A stretch of 64,000 nt of DNA from Ilyobacter_A sp963668015 (GTDB lineage Bacteria; Fusobacteriota; Fusobacteriia; Fusobacteriales; Fusobacteriaceae), in assembly GCA_963668015.2 (NCBI GenBank), contig CAXXCR010000006.1, positions 1 through 64,000 on the forward strand. The letters are read 5' to 3'. Below the pieces are notes generated by a model, which saw only the letters and a program-made list of their open reading frames with translations, was not told the DNA's origin and did no database searches. The position numbers and the translations under genes are program-made. Below, piece by piece: positions 17,560-24,843 of this stretch (the stretch's first letter is position 1; each line of letters opens with the position of its first letter).

Positions 17560-18255
17560 ACGATTCCTCCTATTTATAAATAATTAATTTTTCAAACACT
17601 ATTTACAGTATAAATTAGAAAATAACACAAAATTTATTATAACACTTTAACAATGGTAATGTAAAATCTAATTTTAGTTTTGTTAATCTATATTTTTAAT
17701 AAAACTCGACATTTTATATAATTTTTAATATTACTAAATCTAAGATCTCGAAATATTGGGTTTAAATCTATGATTTTTCTGGTGATAAAACAAGGACAGT
17801 AAATCGCATTCTTTATTGATTTATTTATGCGGACTTCATCCAAAATTATTCGGCACCTATATTTTTCCATTTCACTTTTTTAAAAAACTCTTTATCAAAT
17901 CAAAAAAATTATAAAATAATTCTAAAAAACATATTAAATTTTAAACAATAACAACACAGGTTCAATATGTTGAAAACTTGTAAAAGTCTTGTTAAATCTA
18001 GGATTAACATTTTAAGTAATTCTTTACATAAATACTTAAGATTAGTTTTTCACTGTTTTTTCGTCATCTTTCACCATTTAACAAACCCTACGGCCATTGA
18101 ATTAATCTGTTTTTTTTGTTATGCTTTTTTAGAGTGCCTACTTTTATTTCTTAAATTTTAATAAAAAACATAAATACTGATTTATATAATGAATCTCTAG
18201 AATCATTTCAATAAATAAAAAATAAAATAATCGGCTTGCTCTATAAATAATAAAT
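17560..18255. other. A+T-rich intergenic region with no gene seen
   Basis: About 700 bp of very A+T-rich sequence before repeat copy D. Short open frames (17688-17870 minus, 17967-18161 plus) have no ribosome-binding site and low-complexity translations. The EIIA operon promoter must lie near 17580-17650, but no box is convincing. Confidence 0.6.
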
Positions 18256-18597
18256 TAACCTAAGTTGCTACCTGTAATAAAATATTGAATTTCTTACAAG
18301 GACATAAAAAACTTTTTGGTCACGAATCACACGAATAAACACTAATATAAAATCAAAACCTTGGACACAAAGCGGCACAGAGGAAAAGAGTGAGTTTCAC
18401 AGAGAAATGCTAAAAACCTATAGTTTTCAGTTCTTGAATCATTAGTGAGATTTGTGTAATTCGTGACAAAAGATGTCTTTGATTTTAAAGCTCTTCTCTG
18501 TGTAGCTCTTGTTTTAGACCTCTGTGAAACTCTGTGTCCGAAAAAAAGTTTTTTAATAAATTCAGTAATTTATCGCAATAGTAACTTGAGTTAAATT
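18256..18597 (+). repeat. Dispersed intergenic repeat, copy D (full length, plus orientation)
   Basis: Best full-length copy. The left end TTAACCTAAGTTGCTACC... and the right end (reverse complement TAACTCAAGTTACTATTGCG) form imperfect terminal inverted repeats of about 35 bp. The interior carries TCACGAATCACACGAAT, TTGGACACAAAGCGGCACAG, TTTCACAGAGAAA, GAGATTTGTGTAATTCGTG and AAACTCTGTGTCC. No coding capacity. Confidence 0.8.
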
Positions 18598-18702
18598 AAT
18601 AAAATGTTTAAATTTAAAAATGCCAAAATAAGTATTCTGCGGAAATTTATACTGTTGCATTTTATTTGACAATCTAGGTTTTGTACAACGAGGAGAATGG
18701 TT

Positions 18703-20292
18703 ATGGAAGAAGTAAAAATATCTAAATCAATAGCACATTGGCAAAAAGATTATCTACACCTTTATATGTTCGGCGGTGCAGTGGGAATATTAAGCGGATT
18801 TATTGTGGTTCTTTATAGACTTTCTTTAAACCTGCTAAACTCAAAGCGCCATGATATTTTCGAAAAAATACACCTTGGCGATATCAAGCTTGCAGCTTTT
18901 ACTTTTATAACGTTTTTAGCAGTTGCCTTTTTGTTATCCAAATTAATAAAAAAGATGCCCATGATAAAAGGGAGTGGGATACCTCAAGTCAAGGGAGTTC
19001 TTTTAAGACAGTGGGATTTTAATTGGCTTTCTGAACTACTGGGGAAATTTTTTGGCGGTTTACTTAGCATCGGTAGCGGACTTTCCCTTGGTAGAGAAGG
19101 GCCTTCGGTACAGTTGGGCTCGTTAATAGGTAGTGGCATTACAAAAATTTTCAAGAGGAGTGAAGTTGAGAAAAAATACCTTATAACCAGCGGAGCAAGT
19201 GCAGGGCTTGCTGCATCTTTCAACGCACCTCTTGCCGGAGTTATATTTTCTTTAGAAGAACTGCATAAGTATTTTTCTCCTGTACTGCTTACCTGTGTCC
19301 TGATTGCATCCGTTTGTGCCGATTTTGTTTCCAGGAATTTTTTCGGACTTCATCCGGTATTTAATTTTGAGATAAATCACTACTTTGCCCTTTCCAAATA
19401 CCCCGCCCTCATAGTGTTTGGAATATTGGTGGGTATAGCGGGTAAAGTTTTCAATATAGGTTTGCTAAAATTTCAAGACTTATACAATCAATCAAAGATG
19501 AACTCTACTTTAAAAACTGCTATCCCTATAATAACATCATTTATACTAAGTATTTTTCTTTTTGATGTTACCGGTGGTGGGCATCATATAATAGAAAAAA
19601 TAAGCAAATCAGATTTTTCCATAAGATTTCTGCTTATAATTCTTGTAATCAAATTTTTATTTACACTTATCTGTTACGGTTCAGGGGTACCTGGAGGGAT
19701 CTTTCTTCCAATGCTTGTTTTGGGGGCTCTCATTGGAAAAATTTACGGAACACTGCTTACTTTTACCGGCAACTTTGAGCCAATCTACACAACACACTTT
19801 ATTATACTTGGTATGGCAGCATACTTCACTGCGGTTGTAAGAGCTCCAATAACCGGAAGCGTGCTTATCCTTGAGATGACAGGATCTTTCCATCACCTCT
19901 TAAGCCTGGTAGTGGTGTCTATGGTTTCATATATATTTACAGAGCTTATAGAATCAAGACCTATCTACGATCTGCTGTATAAAAAAATGATAAGCAAACA
20001 GATAATTGAAGAGGGCGATGAGCAAAGAAAAATCACTATCTTGGTACCGATAACTGCGGATTCATACCTTGATTCTAAACTTATATCAGAAGTATCCTGG
20101 CCTGAAAAATGTCTTATTGTTGGAATAAGGAGAGGAGAGGGAGATGAATTTATACCCCGTGGATCGACCAGAATTATATCTGGAGACCACCTTGTGATCC
20201 TTACCGACGAAAAGAGTGTCAAGCGCATAAAGCCTCTCTTATACGAGATGGGAACTGAAATATACAAGGGAAACTTCTTTGCAACATCATAG
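18703..20292 (+). CDS. ClC-type chloride channel/exchanger with C-terminal RCK (TrkA-C) domain
   Basis: 529 residues. ClC selectivity motifs appear in order: KGSGIPQVKG (about residue 92), GREGPSVQLG with the gating glutamate (about residue 132), and GVPGGIFLP (about residue 330). FSLEELHKYF (about residue 185) keeps the internal glutamate associated with H+-coupled exchangers, favouring Cl-/H+ antiport. The last 80 residues (ITILVPITADS ... GDHLVILTD) form a TrkA-C-like ligand-binding domain, probably sensing a cytosolic ligand. An ATG at 18697 is in frame, but the AGGAG at 18691-18695 is spaced properly (7 nt) only for the ATG at 18703. Monocistronic, ended by a strong terminator. Confidence 0.92.
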   Translation: MEEVKISKSIAHWQKDYLHLYMFGGAVGILSGFIVVLYRLSLNLLNSKRHDIFEKIHLGDIKLAAFTFITFLAVAFLLSKLIKKMPMIKGSGIPQVKGVLLRQWDFNWLSELLGKFFGGLLSIGSGLSLGREGPSVQLGSLIGSGITKIFKRSEVEKKYLITSGASAGLAASFNAPLAGVIFSLEELHKYFSPVLLTCVLIASVCADFVSRNFFGLHPVFNFEINHYFALSKYPALIVFGILVGIAGKVFNIGLLKFQDLYNQSKMNSTLKTAIPIITSFILSIFLFDVTGGGHHIIEKISKSDFSIRFLLIILVIKFLFTLICYGSGVPGGIFLPMLVLGALIGKIYGTLLTFTGNFEPIYTTHFIILGMAAYFTAVVRAPITGSVLILEMTGSFHHLLSLVVVSMVSYIFTELIESRPIYDLLYKKMISKQIIEEGDEQRKITILVPITADSYLDSKLISEVSWPEKCLIVGIRRGEGDEFIPRGSTRIISGDHLVILTDEKSVKRIKPLLYEMGTEIYKGNFFATS

Positions 20293-20311
20293 AACATTAT
20301 TTTGATTTCAT

Positions 20312-20352
20312 GAGTAAATAAGTTATCTGAATAGCTTATTTACTCATTTTTT
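20312..20352 (+). terminator. Terminator of the ClC gene
   Basis: 11-bp stem GAGTAAATAAG/CTTATTTACTC with a 12-nt loop, followed by ATTTTTTATTT. Confidence 0.85.
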
Positions 20353-20370
20353 ATTTAAATTTTGCTCCGC

Positions 20371-20490
20371 GGAACTAACCTAATAAGCTCTATAATTCTT
20401 TTGATTTATATGACTTTCTCTGTGAAACTCTTTGTAAAAAAAATTATTTTTATATAAAATCAGTACTTTATCGCAATGCTCTAAACTTCT
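20371..20490 (+). repeat. Dispersed intergenic repeat, copy E (fragment)
   Basis: Remnant with TTCTCTGTGAAACTCTTTG and the right-end signature CAGTACTTTATCGCAATG; the middle of the element is missing. Confidence 0.55.
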
Positions 20491-20498
20491 ATTTAAAA

Positions 20499-20530
20499 AA
20501 ACGCTCTGAAATTTCAGAGCGTTTGAATAT
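20499..20530 (-). terminator. Terminator of the MFS gene
   Basis: Perfect 26-bp palindrome (arms AAACGCTCTGAAA and complement, 20499-20524). On the minus strand it runs into T7. Confidence 0.8.
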
Positions 20531-20572
20531 TCATCACTTTTATTTTTATCACACAAATCCCGTAAAGTTCTT

Positions 20573-21775
20573 CTACTCCCGACTTCTTTTGGTACTTGCA
20601 CCCCCTATCACAAAAAACACTAAAAAAATAGCAATTATACCTGACACAATAGGAGCTGTTACACCAAATTTTTCATTCAAGGCTCCAGAAACAGGAGAAC
20701 AAAAGATCACACCAAAGGAACCTGATAAAATTATCGTGGTCATTACTGAAGGATCAACTGTTTTTTTACCCTGTGTTCCAAACGAAAGTATCGACGGATA
20801 GAGGGCAGCTGAAAACATTCCTGACAAACCTATACATAAAAATGAAAGGTATAAGCTGTCGGTGAATAGAAGAGCAAGCAGTGAAAAACCAGCTAAAATC
20901 GAAGAAGTTTTTATATAGTTTTCAAGCCTAATATAACGCATTATATTAGCTATAACTACTCTTCCGACTACCATAAAAATCCAAAACGAAGATATCCCCA
21001 ATTTTGAAATTTGCGACTCCACTCCGGATAAAACAAGATACTCCACAATCCAATAGTTTACTATAGCTTCAAAAAAAGTATATAAAAATATAGCCAAAGA
21101 AGACAGGTAAACCTTTTTATCCAACCCATTAATTTTAAACTTTTGAGTTTTTCTTTCAGATTCAATCTCATATGAAATAGCTGAAAAATCATTCTTAAAG
21201 ATCAGTAACATGCTTACACATACAATTAGTAGAAACGCCCTGCATACCACGACCCAAGAAAACCCTCTGTTGATCAAAAAAGCTGCCAGTACCGGAGTCA
21301 GCACTGCACATGCCGAGTAGCATGCGTGTAAAACCACCAATTTTGCAGACCTATTGTCATCATAAAGGTTTACTATCATAAAGTTCGCAAAAGACGTATA
21401 TAGACCTATTCCCAATCCTGCAAGCGTAATATAGATTGAAAAAAGAACTATATTTTGTACCGATGTCAGCCCCAAAGTACCCAATATAACTGCAAAACTA
21501 GAAAATATAAGGTTCTTTTTCAAAGAAAATTTTTGTAAGAAGAATTTATTTGTAACTACACTAACTGTTATTGCAGCAGAAAACAGGGTAAGTATATACT
21601 GCAGTTTAGATGTCTCGATTCCAAAATGAGATGCCAACTCCAGCTTCATAGCACCCAAAGATATCACAGCTATCCCTACATAAGAAAAAATAAAATACGA
21701 TATAAGTGCAATACTGTTTTTCCCGCTGGTATTAGTCCTTTTGTAGACAAACTGTGAGTAAATATTATTTAACAT
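20573..21775 (-). CDS. MFS transporter, TsgA-like
   Basis: 400 residues with about 12 hydrophobic segments and the MFS two-halves layout. The segment around residue 330 (LYPSILSFGTQGKKTVDPS) and the general length recall TsgA/FucP-type MFS permeases, but the substrate cannot be inferred. Ribosome-binding site TTAGGAGG lies upstream of the ATG at 21775. It is the last gene downstream of the HNH gene in the same direction (gap about 127 bp) and close to the peptide array and LacI-type regulator further upstream, so a sugar or similar solute under that regulator is possible but unproven. Confidence 0.8.
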   Translation of the reverse strand: MLNNIYSQFVYKRTNTSGKNSIALISYFIFSYVGIAVISLGAMKLELASHFGIETSKLQYILTLFSAAITVSVVTNKFFLQKFSLKKNLIFSSFAVILGTLGLTSVQNIVLFSIYITLAGLGIGLYTSFANFMIVNLYDDNRSAKLVVLHACYSACAVLTPVLAAFLINRGFSWVVVCRAFLLIVCVSMLLIFKNDFSAISYEIESERKTQKFKINGLDKKVYLSSLAIFLYTFFEAIVNYWIVEYLVLSGVESQISKLGISSFWIFMVVGRVVIANIMRYIRLENYIKTSSILAGFSLLALLFTDSLYLSFLCIGLSGMFSAALYPSILSFGTQGKKTVDPSVMTTIILSGSFGVIFCSPVSGALNEKFGVTAPIVSGIIAIFLVFFVIGGASTKRSRE

Positions 21776-21902
21776 GAAACTCCTCCTAAATTAAAATAAA
21801 CCGCTATAGTCAAAATAGCATACTGTGGCCTGCATTGCAAGCCGATAATAATACATTAGATCTTATATTCATTTTTTTAATATTTAAAAAATTTAGTTTT
21901 AG

Positions 21903-22358
21903 TCAGGTTCCTTCTACAAATTTTCTGTAGCTTTTAAGCCACTTAGAGATATATTTAAAATTTTTAGAGGATACCAGCTTTTCCAAAACACCTAAATATA
22001 CTTCTTCAGTTTTCTTCACATCCCTGTGATTTACATCCAAATAATTATTTATAAATATTTCTTCTACACCCTGATCACAAAAACAGGCTTTGCTATAAAA
22101 AACATCTTCAAATAAACTTTTGGCAGAAATTACCCCCTCATCCAAAAACTCACACAATTCACTGTGGCAGGTTTTACAGAGTGTAACTACATCCGACAAT
22201 CTTTCATTTCCAAGCCTCTCATAGGTATTGTGGTAGACATCTATATCTATACTGCTGCCGCAGATAGCGCATCTATAGCCGTCTACCTCCATTCTAAACT
22301 TTTTTGTGATATTCCAGTACTCAGTTTCCAAATACCCCTTATCCACATTTTTATTCAT
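21903..22358 (-). CDS. HNH endonuclease-domain protein
   Basis: 151 residues. The HNH core is clear: YRCAICGSS (first zinc cysteines, about residue 30), then VYHNTYERLGNERLSDVVTLCKTCHSELC, giving the central catalytic HN, a second cysteine pair and the closing histidine. Such compact HNH proteins often occur in phage, defence or mobile contexts; target unknown. The frame extends upstream through an operator-like palindrome to a GTG at 22400, but the ATG at 22358 has GGAGGG 10 nt away and is the better start. The C-terminal 80 residues are helical and unrecognised. It directly follows the array of 22-codon genes in the same orientation. Confidence 0.78.
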   Translation of the reverse strand: MNKNVDKGYLETEYWNITKKFRMEVDGYRCAICGSSIDIDVYHNTYERLGNERLSDVVTLCKTCHSELCEFLDEGVISAKSLFEDVFYSKACFCDQGVEEIFINNYLDVNHRDVKKTEEVYLGVLEKLVSSKNFKYISKWLKSYRKFVEGT

Positions 22359-22389
22359 ATCTCTTATACCCTCCAATATAACAATTAAA

Positions 22390-22400
22390 TGCTCGAGCAC
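22390..22400. promoter_or_regulatory. Operator-like palindrome, copy 1 (10-bp core)
   Basis: TGCTCGAGCA, a one-base-degenerate form of the 12-mer GTGCTCGAGCAC, 32 bp upstream of the HNH start. Central CG fits a LacI-family operator geometry. Confidence 0.6.
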
Positions 22401-22412
22401 TATAAAATAAAA

Positions 22413-22481
22413 CTAATCATGTATATATTCTGCTGTTAAAGCCAATGCCACAAGTACGACTACTCCCATAAATATGAGCAT
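22413..22481 (-). CDS. 22-residue membrane peptide 1 of a tandem array
   Basis: A 23-codon frame (ATG at 22481, TAG at 22413) encodes a peptide that is almost wholly one membrane helix: N-terminus MLIFMGVVVLVA, then ALTAEYIHD with a charged tail. GGAGG lies exactly 8 nt upstream of the ATG. Two neighbouring frames of identical length encode close paralogues, and substitutions between them are conservative (V/I, T/A, D/E), which argues for selection on protein. Too short for routine annotation. Function unknown; candidates are a small transporter or regulator subunit, or a toxin-like membrane peptide. Confidence 0.7.
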   Translation of the reverse strand: MLIFMGVVVLVALALTAEYIHD

Positions 22482-22538
22482 CTCCTACACCTCCCGTCAA
22501 AACATATTTATTATCCTTAAACAAACGCCCCTTCTTAA

Positions 22539-22554
22539 AAGTGCTCGAGCACTT
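22539..22554. promoter_or_regulatory. Operator-like palindrome, copy 2 (16-bp perfect)
   Basis: AAGTGCTCGAGCACTT, a perfect 16-bp palindrome between peptide genes 2 and 1, about 58 bp upstream of the peptide 1 start. In RNA it could also fold as a 6-bp stem with a UCGA loop followed by U4. Confidence 0.65.
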
Positions 22555-22573
22555 AATGCTGTAAAAAATTATT

Positions 22574-22642
22574 TTATTCATGTATATACTCTGCTGCCAA
22601 AGCCAGTGCTATAAGTACAACCACTCCCATAAATATAAGCAT
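22574..22642 (-). CDS. 22-residue membrane peptide 2 of a tandem array
   Basis: 23-codon frame (ATG at 22642, TAA at 22574) encoding MLIFMGVVVLIA followed by ALAAEYIHE, differing from peptide 1 at only three residues, while many third codon positions differ (for example GTG/GTA, GTT/GTC, CTG/TTG). This pattern indicates purifying selection. GGAGG is 8 nt before the ATG, as in the other two. The start codon is exactly 161 bp from that of peptide 1 and 161 bp from peptide 3. Single predicted membrane helix, negatively charged C-terminus. Confidence 0.7.
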   Translation of the reverse strand: MLIFMGVVVLIALALAAEYIHE

Positions 22643-22695
22643 TTTCTCCACCTCCAATACAAAATTTATTCACTTCAAAACACCCCTCAACAACC

Positions 22696-22707
22696 GTGCT
22701 CGAGCAC
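22696..22707. promoter_or_regulatory. Operator-like palindrome, copy 3
   Basis: Perfect 12-bp palindrome GTGCTCGAGCAC, 54 bp upstream of the peptide 2 start and just downstream of the peptide 3 stop. Confidence 0.65.
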
Positions 22708-22734
22708 TTGAAGTTTGAAAACTTTTAACCTAAA

Positions 22735-22803
22735 CTACTTACGTACATATTCTGCTGTTAAAGCTAAAACTACAAGCGCAACTATTCCTATAAATATACT
22801 CAT
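22735..22803 (-). CDS. 22-residue membrane peptide 3 of a tandem array
   Basis: 23-codon frame (ATG at 22803, TAG at 22735) encoding MSIFIGIVALVV followed by LALTAEYVRK, the most diverged member. The conserved pattern across the three is M-x-IF-[MI]-G-[VI]-V-x-L-x-x-LAL-[TA]-AEY-[VI]. The C-terminus is basic here (RK) instead of acidic (HD/HE), so the peptides may not be interchangeable. The ribosome-binding site GGGGG is 8 nt upstream. It is the promoter-proximal gene of the array, nearest the LacI-type regulator. Confidence 0.68.
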   Translation of the reverse strand: MSIFIGIVALVVLALTAEYVRK

Positions 22804-22861
22804 CTCCTACACCCCCTTAAAAATATCACTAGTGCACAGTTAAAAAGCACGCAACCCTTAC

Positions 22862-22873
22862 GTGCTCGAGCAC
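22862..22873. promoter_or_regulatory. Operator-like palindrome, copy 4, within a leader hairpin
   Basis: GTGCTCGAGCAC upstream of the array. Its TCGAGCA half (22867-22873) also pairs with TGCTCGA at 22909-22915, and GAGGTT/AACCTC (22878-22883, 22903-22908) extends this to a 13-bp bulged stem. A possible minus-strand -10 box (TATACT) lies at 22935-22940. Confidence 0.6.
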
Positions 22874-23017
22874 CGACGAGGTTAAAAATAAAAAGAACTT
22901 CGAACCTCTGCTCGATAACTCTTACTTGCTATAAGTATACTATATAAGATTAAAATATCCTACAAAAAAAATTTATATTTAATACCCCGTACTCAATAAT
23001 TTTTTGAGTATGGGATA

Positions 23018-24040
23018 TTAGATATTTTCCGATATTTTTATGCTGGTTTCTATGTAATTTTTTTCAGCTTTTGGGACCTCTTTGAAAACAAGATAGTCAT
23101 AAATAGCTTTAAACGCCCTGTATCCTATCTCCTCAGGCCTGGAATCTATGGCAAAACCTAGATACCCCTCCGACAAGCATTTTCCGTGTGAGTCCGCTTC
23201 ATACCCGATTGCTATCCCGAATATGTTTTTTTTAAGTTCAAGCTCCTTAAGCACATCCATCAAAGCTTTTGCATCACCTGTTGACATATACACGGCATTT
23301 ATATCGTTGCTTTTTTTCAAAATATTTCCAATCCTTTTATAGGAATGCTCGTACTCCTCGTCACTGTAAATAATGTTTTTCACTTGGTAAGCTATTTCCC
23401 TGTCGTCCATAAATTTCTCAAAGGCAGTCATTCTTTCCTGGTGAATTGAGAATTTCGGGTTACCTATTACAGCTAATAAGTTCATCTCATCTTTCATTGT
23501 TTTTAAAAACAAACTGGCCATAATTTCCCCGCTCTGAACGGCATTCTCACCAAAAAAAACAAGTCTCCTGCACTTAACATCGGTTACTAGGGTAATTATC
23601 GGTATGCCAGTCTCTACTATTTCATCCATCTTGGCGGCTATCTCCTCTGAATGCATCACGGCAGTCAAAAGTCCGTCCACCTTTTTTTGCTTGAAATATT
23701 CTAGGTTTTCCAGTATAGCCTGTGAATCAAAGTTGTCCACCGAAATTATCTCTATTCTAAGCCTCGAATCTTCTGTTTTGTTTTTTGCGCTGTTTATCCC
23801 CTGAATTATTCTTTTAAAATAGATCTCAGATTTTTTCGACAATAACGCTCCTATAATTTTCTCCTCTTCCAGAGTTTTTAATTTTCTGGCATTTTTATTT
23901 GGAACATAGTTGTGCTCTTCTGCTATCTGAAGTATCTTATTTTTAACCTCTTCGCTTATCCCCTTACGGTTGTTCAGTGCCCTGTCGACTGTTCCCCTGG
24001 ACACCCCAGCTAATTTTGCTATTTCTTTTATAGTTATCAC
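23018..24040 (-). CDS. LacI/GalR-family transcriptional regulator
   Basis: 340 residues from a GTG at 24040. The N-terminal helix-turn-helix (TIKEIAKLAGVSRGTVDRAL) and the hinge (NKNARKLK) are followed by a periplasmic-binding-protein-like effector domain (from about residue 60, ENAVQSGEIMASLF in the middle). The variant recognition segment RGTVDRAL marks a subgroup that often senses sugars or related ligands. A longer frame starts at 24124, but HTH proteins of this family begin at the helix-turn-helix, and GAGGTG lies properly upstream of the GTG. The palindromes with central CG just downstream (22.39-22.87 kb) are plausible operators; none is seen in its own upstream region. Confidence 0.88.
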   Translation of the reverse strand: MITIKEIAKLAGVSRGTVDRALNNRKGISEEVKNKILQIAEEHNYVPNKNARKLKTLEEEKIIGALLSKKSEIYFKRIIQGINSAKNKTEDSRLRIEIISVDNFDSQAILENLEYFKQKKVDGLLTAVMHSEEIAAKMDEIVETGIPIITLVTDVKCRRLVFFGENAVQSGEIMASLFLKTMKDEMNLLAVIGNPKFSIHQERMTAFEKFMDDREIAYQVKNIIYSDEEYEHSYKRIGNILKKSNDINAVYMSTGDAKALMDVLKELELKKNIFGIAIGYEADSHGKCLSEGYLGFAIDSRPEEIGYRAFKAIYDYLVFKEVPKAEKNYIETSIKISENI

Positions 24041-24228
24041 CGCTAAGCTCACCTCTTCTGCACTGTTTAACTCTTTGCTTTCACTACTAAGCTTATCTGT
24101 TTTAATCTGCTTTGTCAACATCAAATTCTCTGTTTTTCATACTTTTAACTCAACTATTTAAGCTGAATGCCTTCTAAAATCTCCTTGAAATGCAATGGTG
24201 CCTCGAGAGGCTATTTCACCTGGAGCTC

Positions 24229-24257
24229 TTGATTTTCAAAGATTTTCAGACTATACT
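24229..24257 (+). promoter_or_regulatory. Sigma-70-type promoter of hpf
   Basis: TTGATT (24229-24234), 17-bp spacer, TATACT (24252-24257), about 44 bp upstream of the hpf start. Confidence 0.7.
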
Positions 24258-24300
24258 CATATTACTAAAGAGGAATATTACATCGAAGGGAAGTGATCTT

Positions 24301-24609
24301 ATGAATACTATAGTTAGAGGAGTAAACTTAGAACTTAGCAATGCAATTGATATGTACGTCAGAGAAAAGTTTAAAAACATCAACAAGTACTTTGATCATT
24401 TAGATGAACTGGAGATAGTACTCAGCAACACCGGAAAAAGGAATTTCCAAGTTGAAGCCTTGGCGAAAGTAAAAGGGCACAACTATATTCTTAAAACAGA
24501 AAATGAAGATATGTACAAGGCCATCGATAACGCCAAGTTAAAAATGAAGGAACTCCTTATCAAGGAGAAAAATAAAATAATAGACAAGAAAAGAAAGCAC
24601 ATTGCATAG
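24301..24609 (+). CDS. hpf: Ribosome hibernation-promoting factor (short HPF/RaiA type)
   Basis: 102 residues from the ATG at 24301. It follows the S30AE fold pattern: start NTIVRGVNLELSNAIDMYV, middle KYFDHLDELEIVLSN, then ILKTENEDMYKAIDNAKLKMKE and a basic tail (KNKIIDKKRKHIA). It lacks the long C-terminal dimerisation domain, so it is the short form (HPF/YfiA) that binds the 30S subunit decoding region in stationary phase. The open frame extends upstream to 24190, but that overlaps the promoter. Monocistronic, with a strong terminator immediately downstream. Confidence 0.9.
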   Translation: MNTIVRGVNLELSNAIDMYVREKFKNINKYFDHLDELEIVLSNTGKRNFQVEALAKVKGHNYILKTENEDMYKAIDNAKLKMKELLIKEKNKIIDKKRKHIA

Positions 24610-24631
24610 AGCCGGGATTCCGGCTTTTTTA
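24610..24631 (+). terminator. Terminator of hpf
   Basis: AGCCGG-GATT-CCGGCT followed by T6, starting 1 nt after the stop codon. Confidence 0.85.
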
Positions 24632-24717
24632 TTGGGCTAACTGATCCCATTTTTCACAAAATTTATTAATACTTATCTTATTTTTACTAATAAACAACCT
24701 TCTCAATAAAAGAATAT

Positions 24718-24749
24718 AAAAAGCGGGTAGATTTCTCTAGCCGCTTTTT
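24718..24749 (-). terminator. Terminator of the large secreted-protein gene
   Basis: AAAAAGCGG / CCGCTTTTT stem with a 14-nt loop, about 95 bp past the stop on the minus strand; it could also act for readthrough from hpf. Confidence 0.65.
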
Positions 24750-24843
24750 ATACTTCACTCCTCAATGTAGTGGTTTTTATTTCTTAATGTCCAGACGATA
24801 CTTTTCAATCGTCATATGAGTTTTTCATACATTGGGTCTCTAT

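Noticed and set aside
17688..18161. Short open frames in the 17.6-18.2 kb gap
   Set aside because: No start signals and unusual composition; treated as noncoding.
22390..22873. CRISPR array
   Set aside because: Repeats are 12-bp palindromes spaced 151-166 bp apart with paralogous coding units between, not 23-40 bp repeats with unique spacers; no cas genes.
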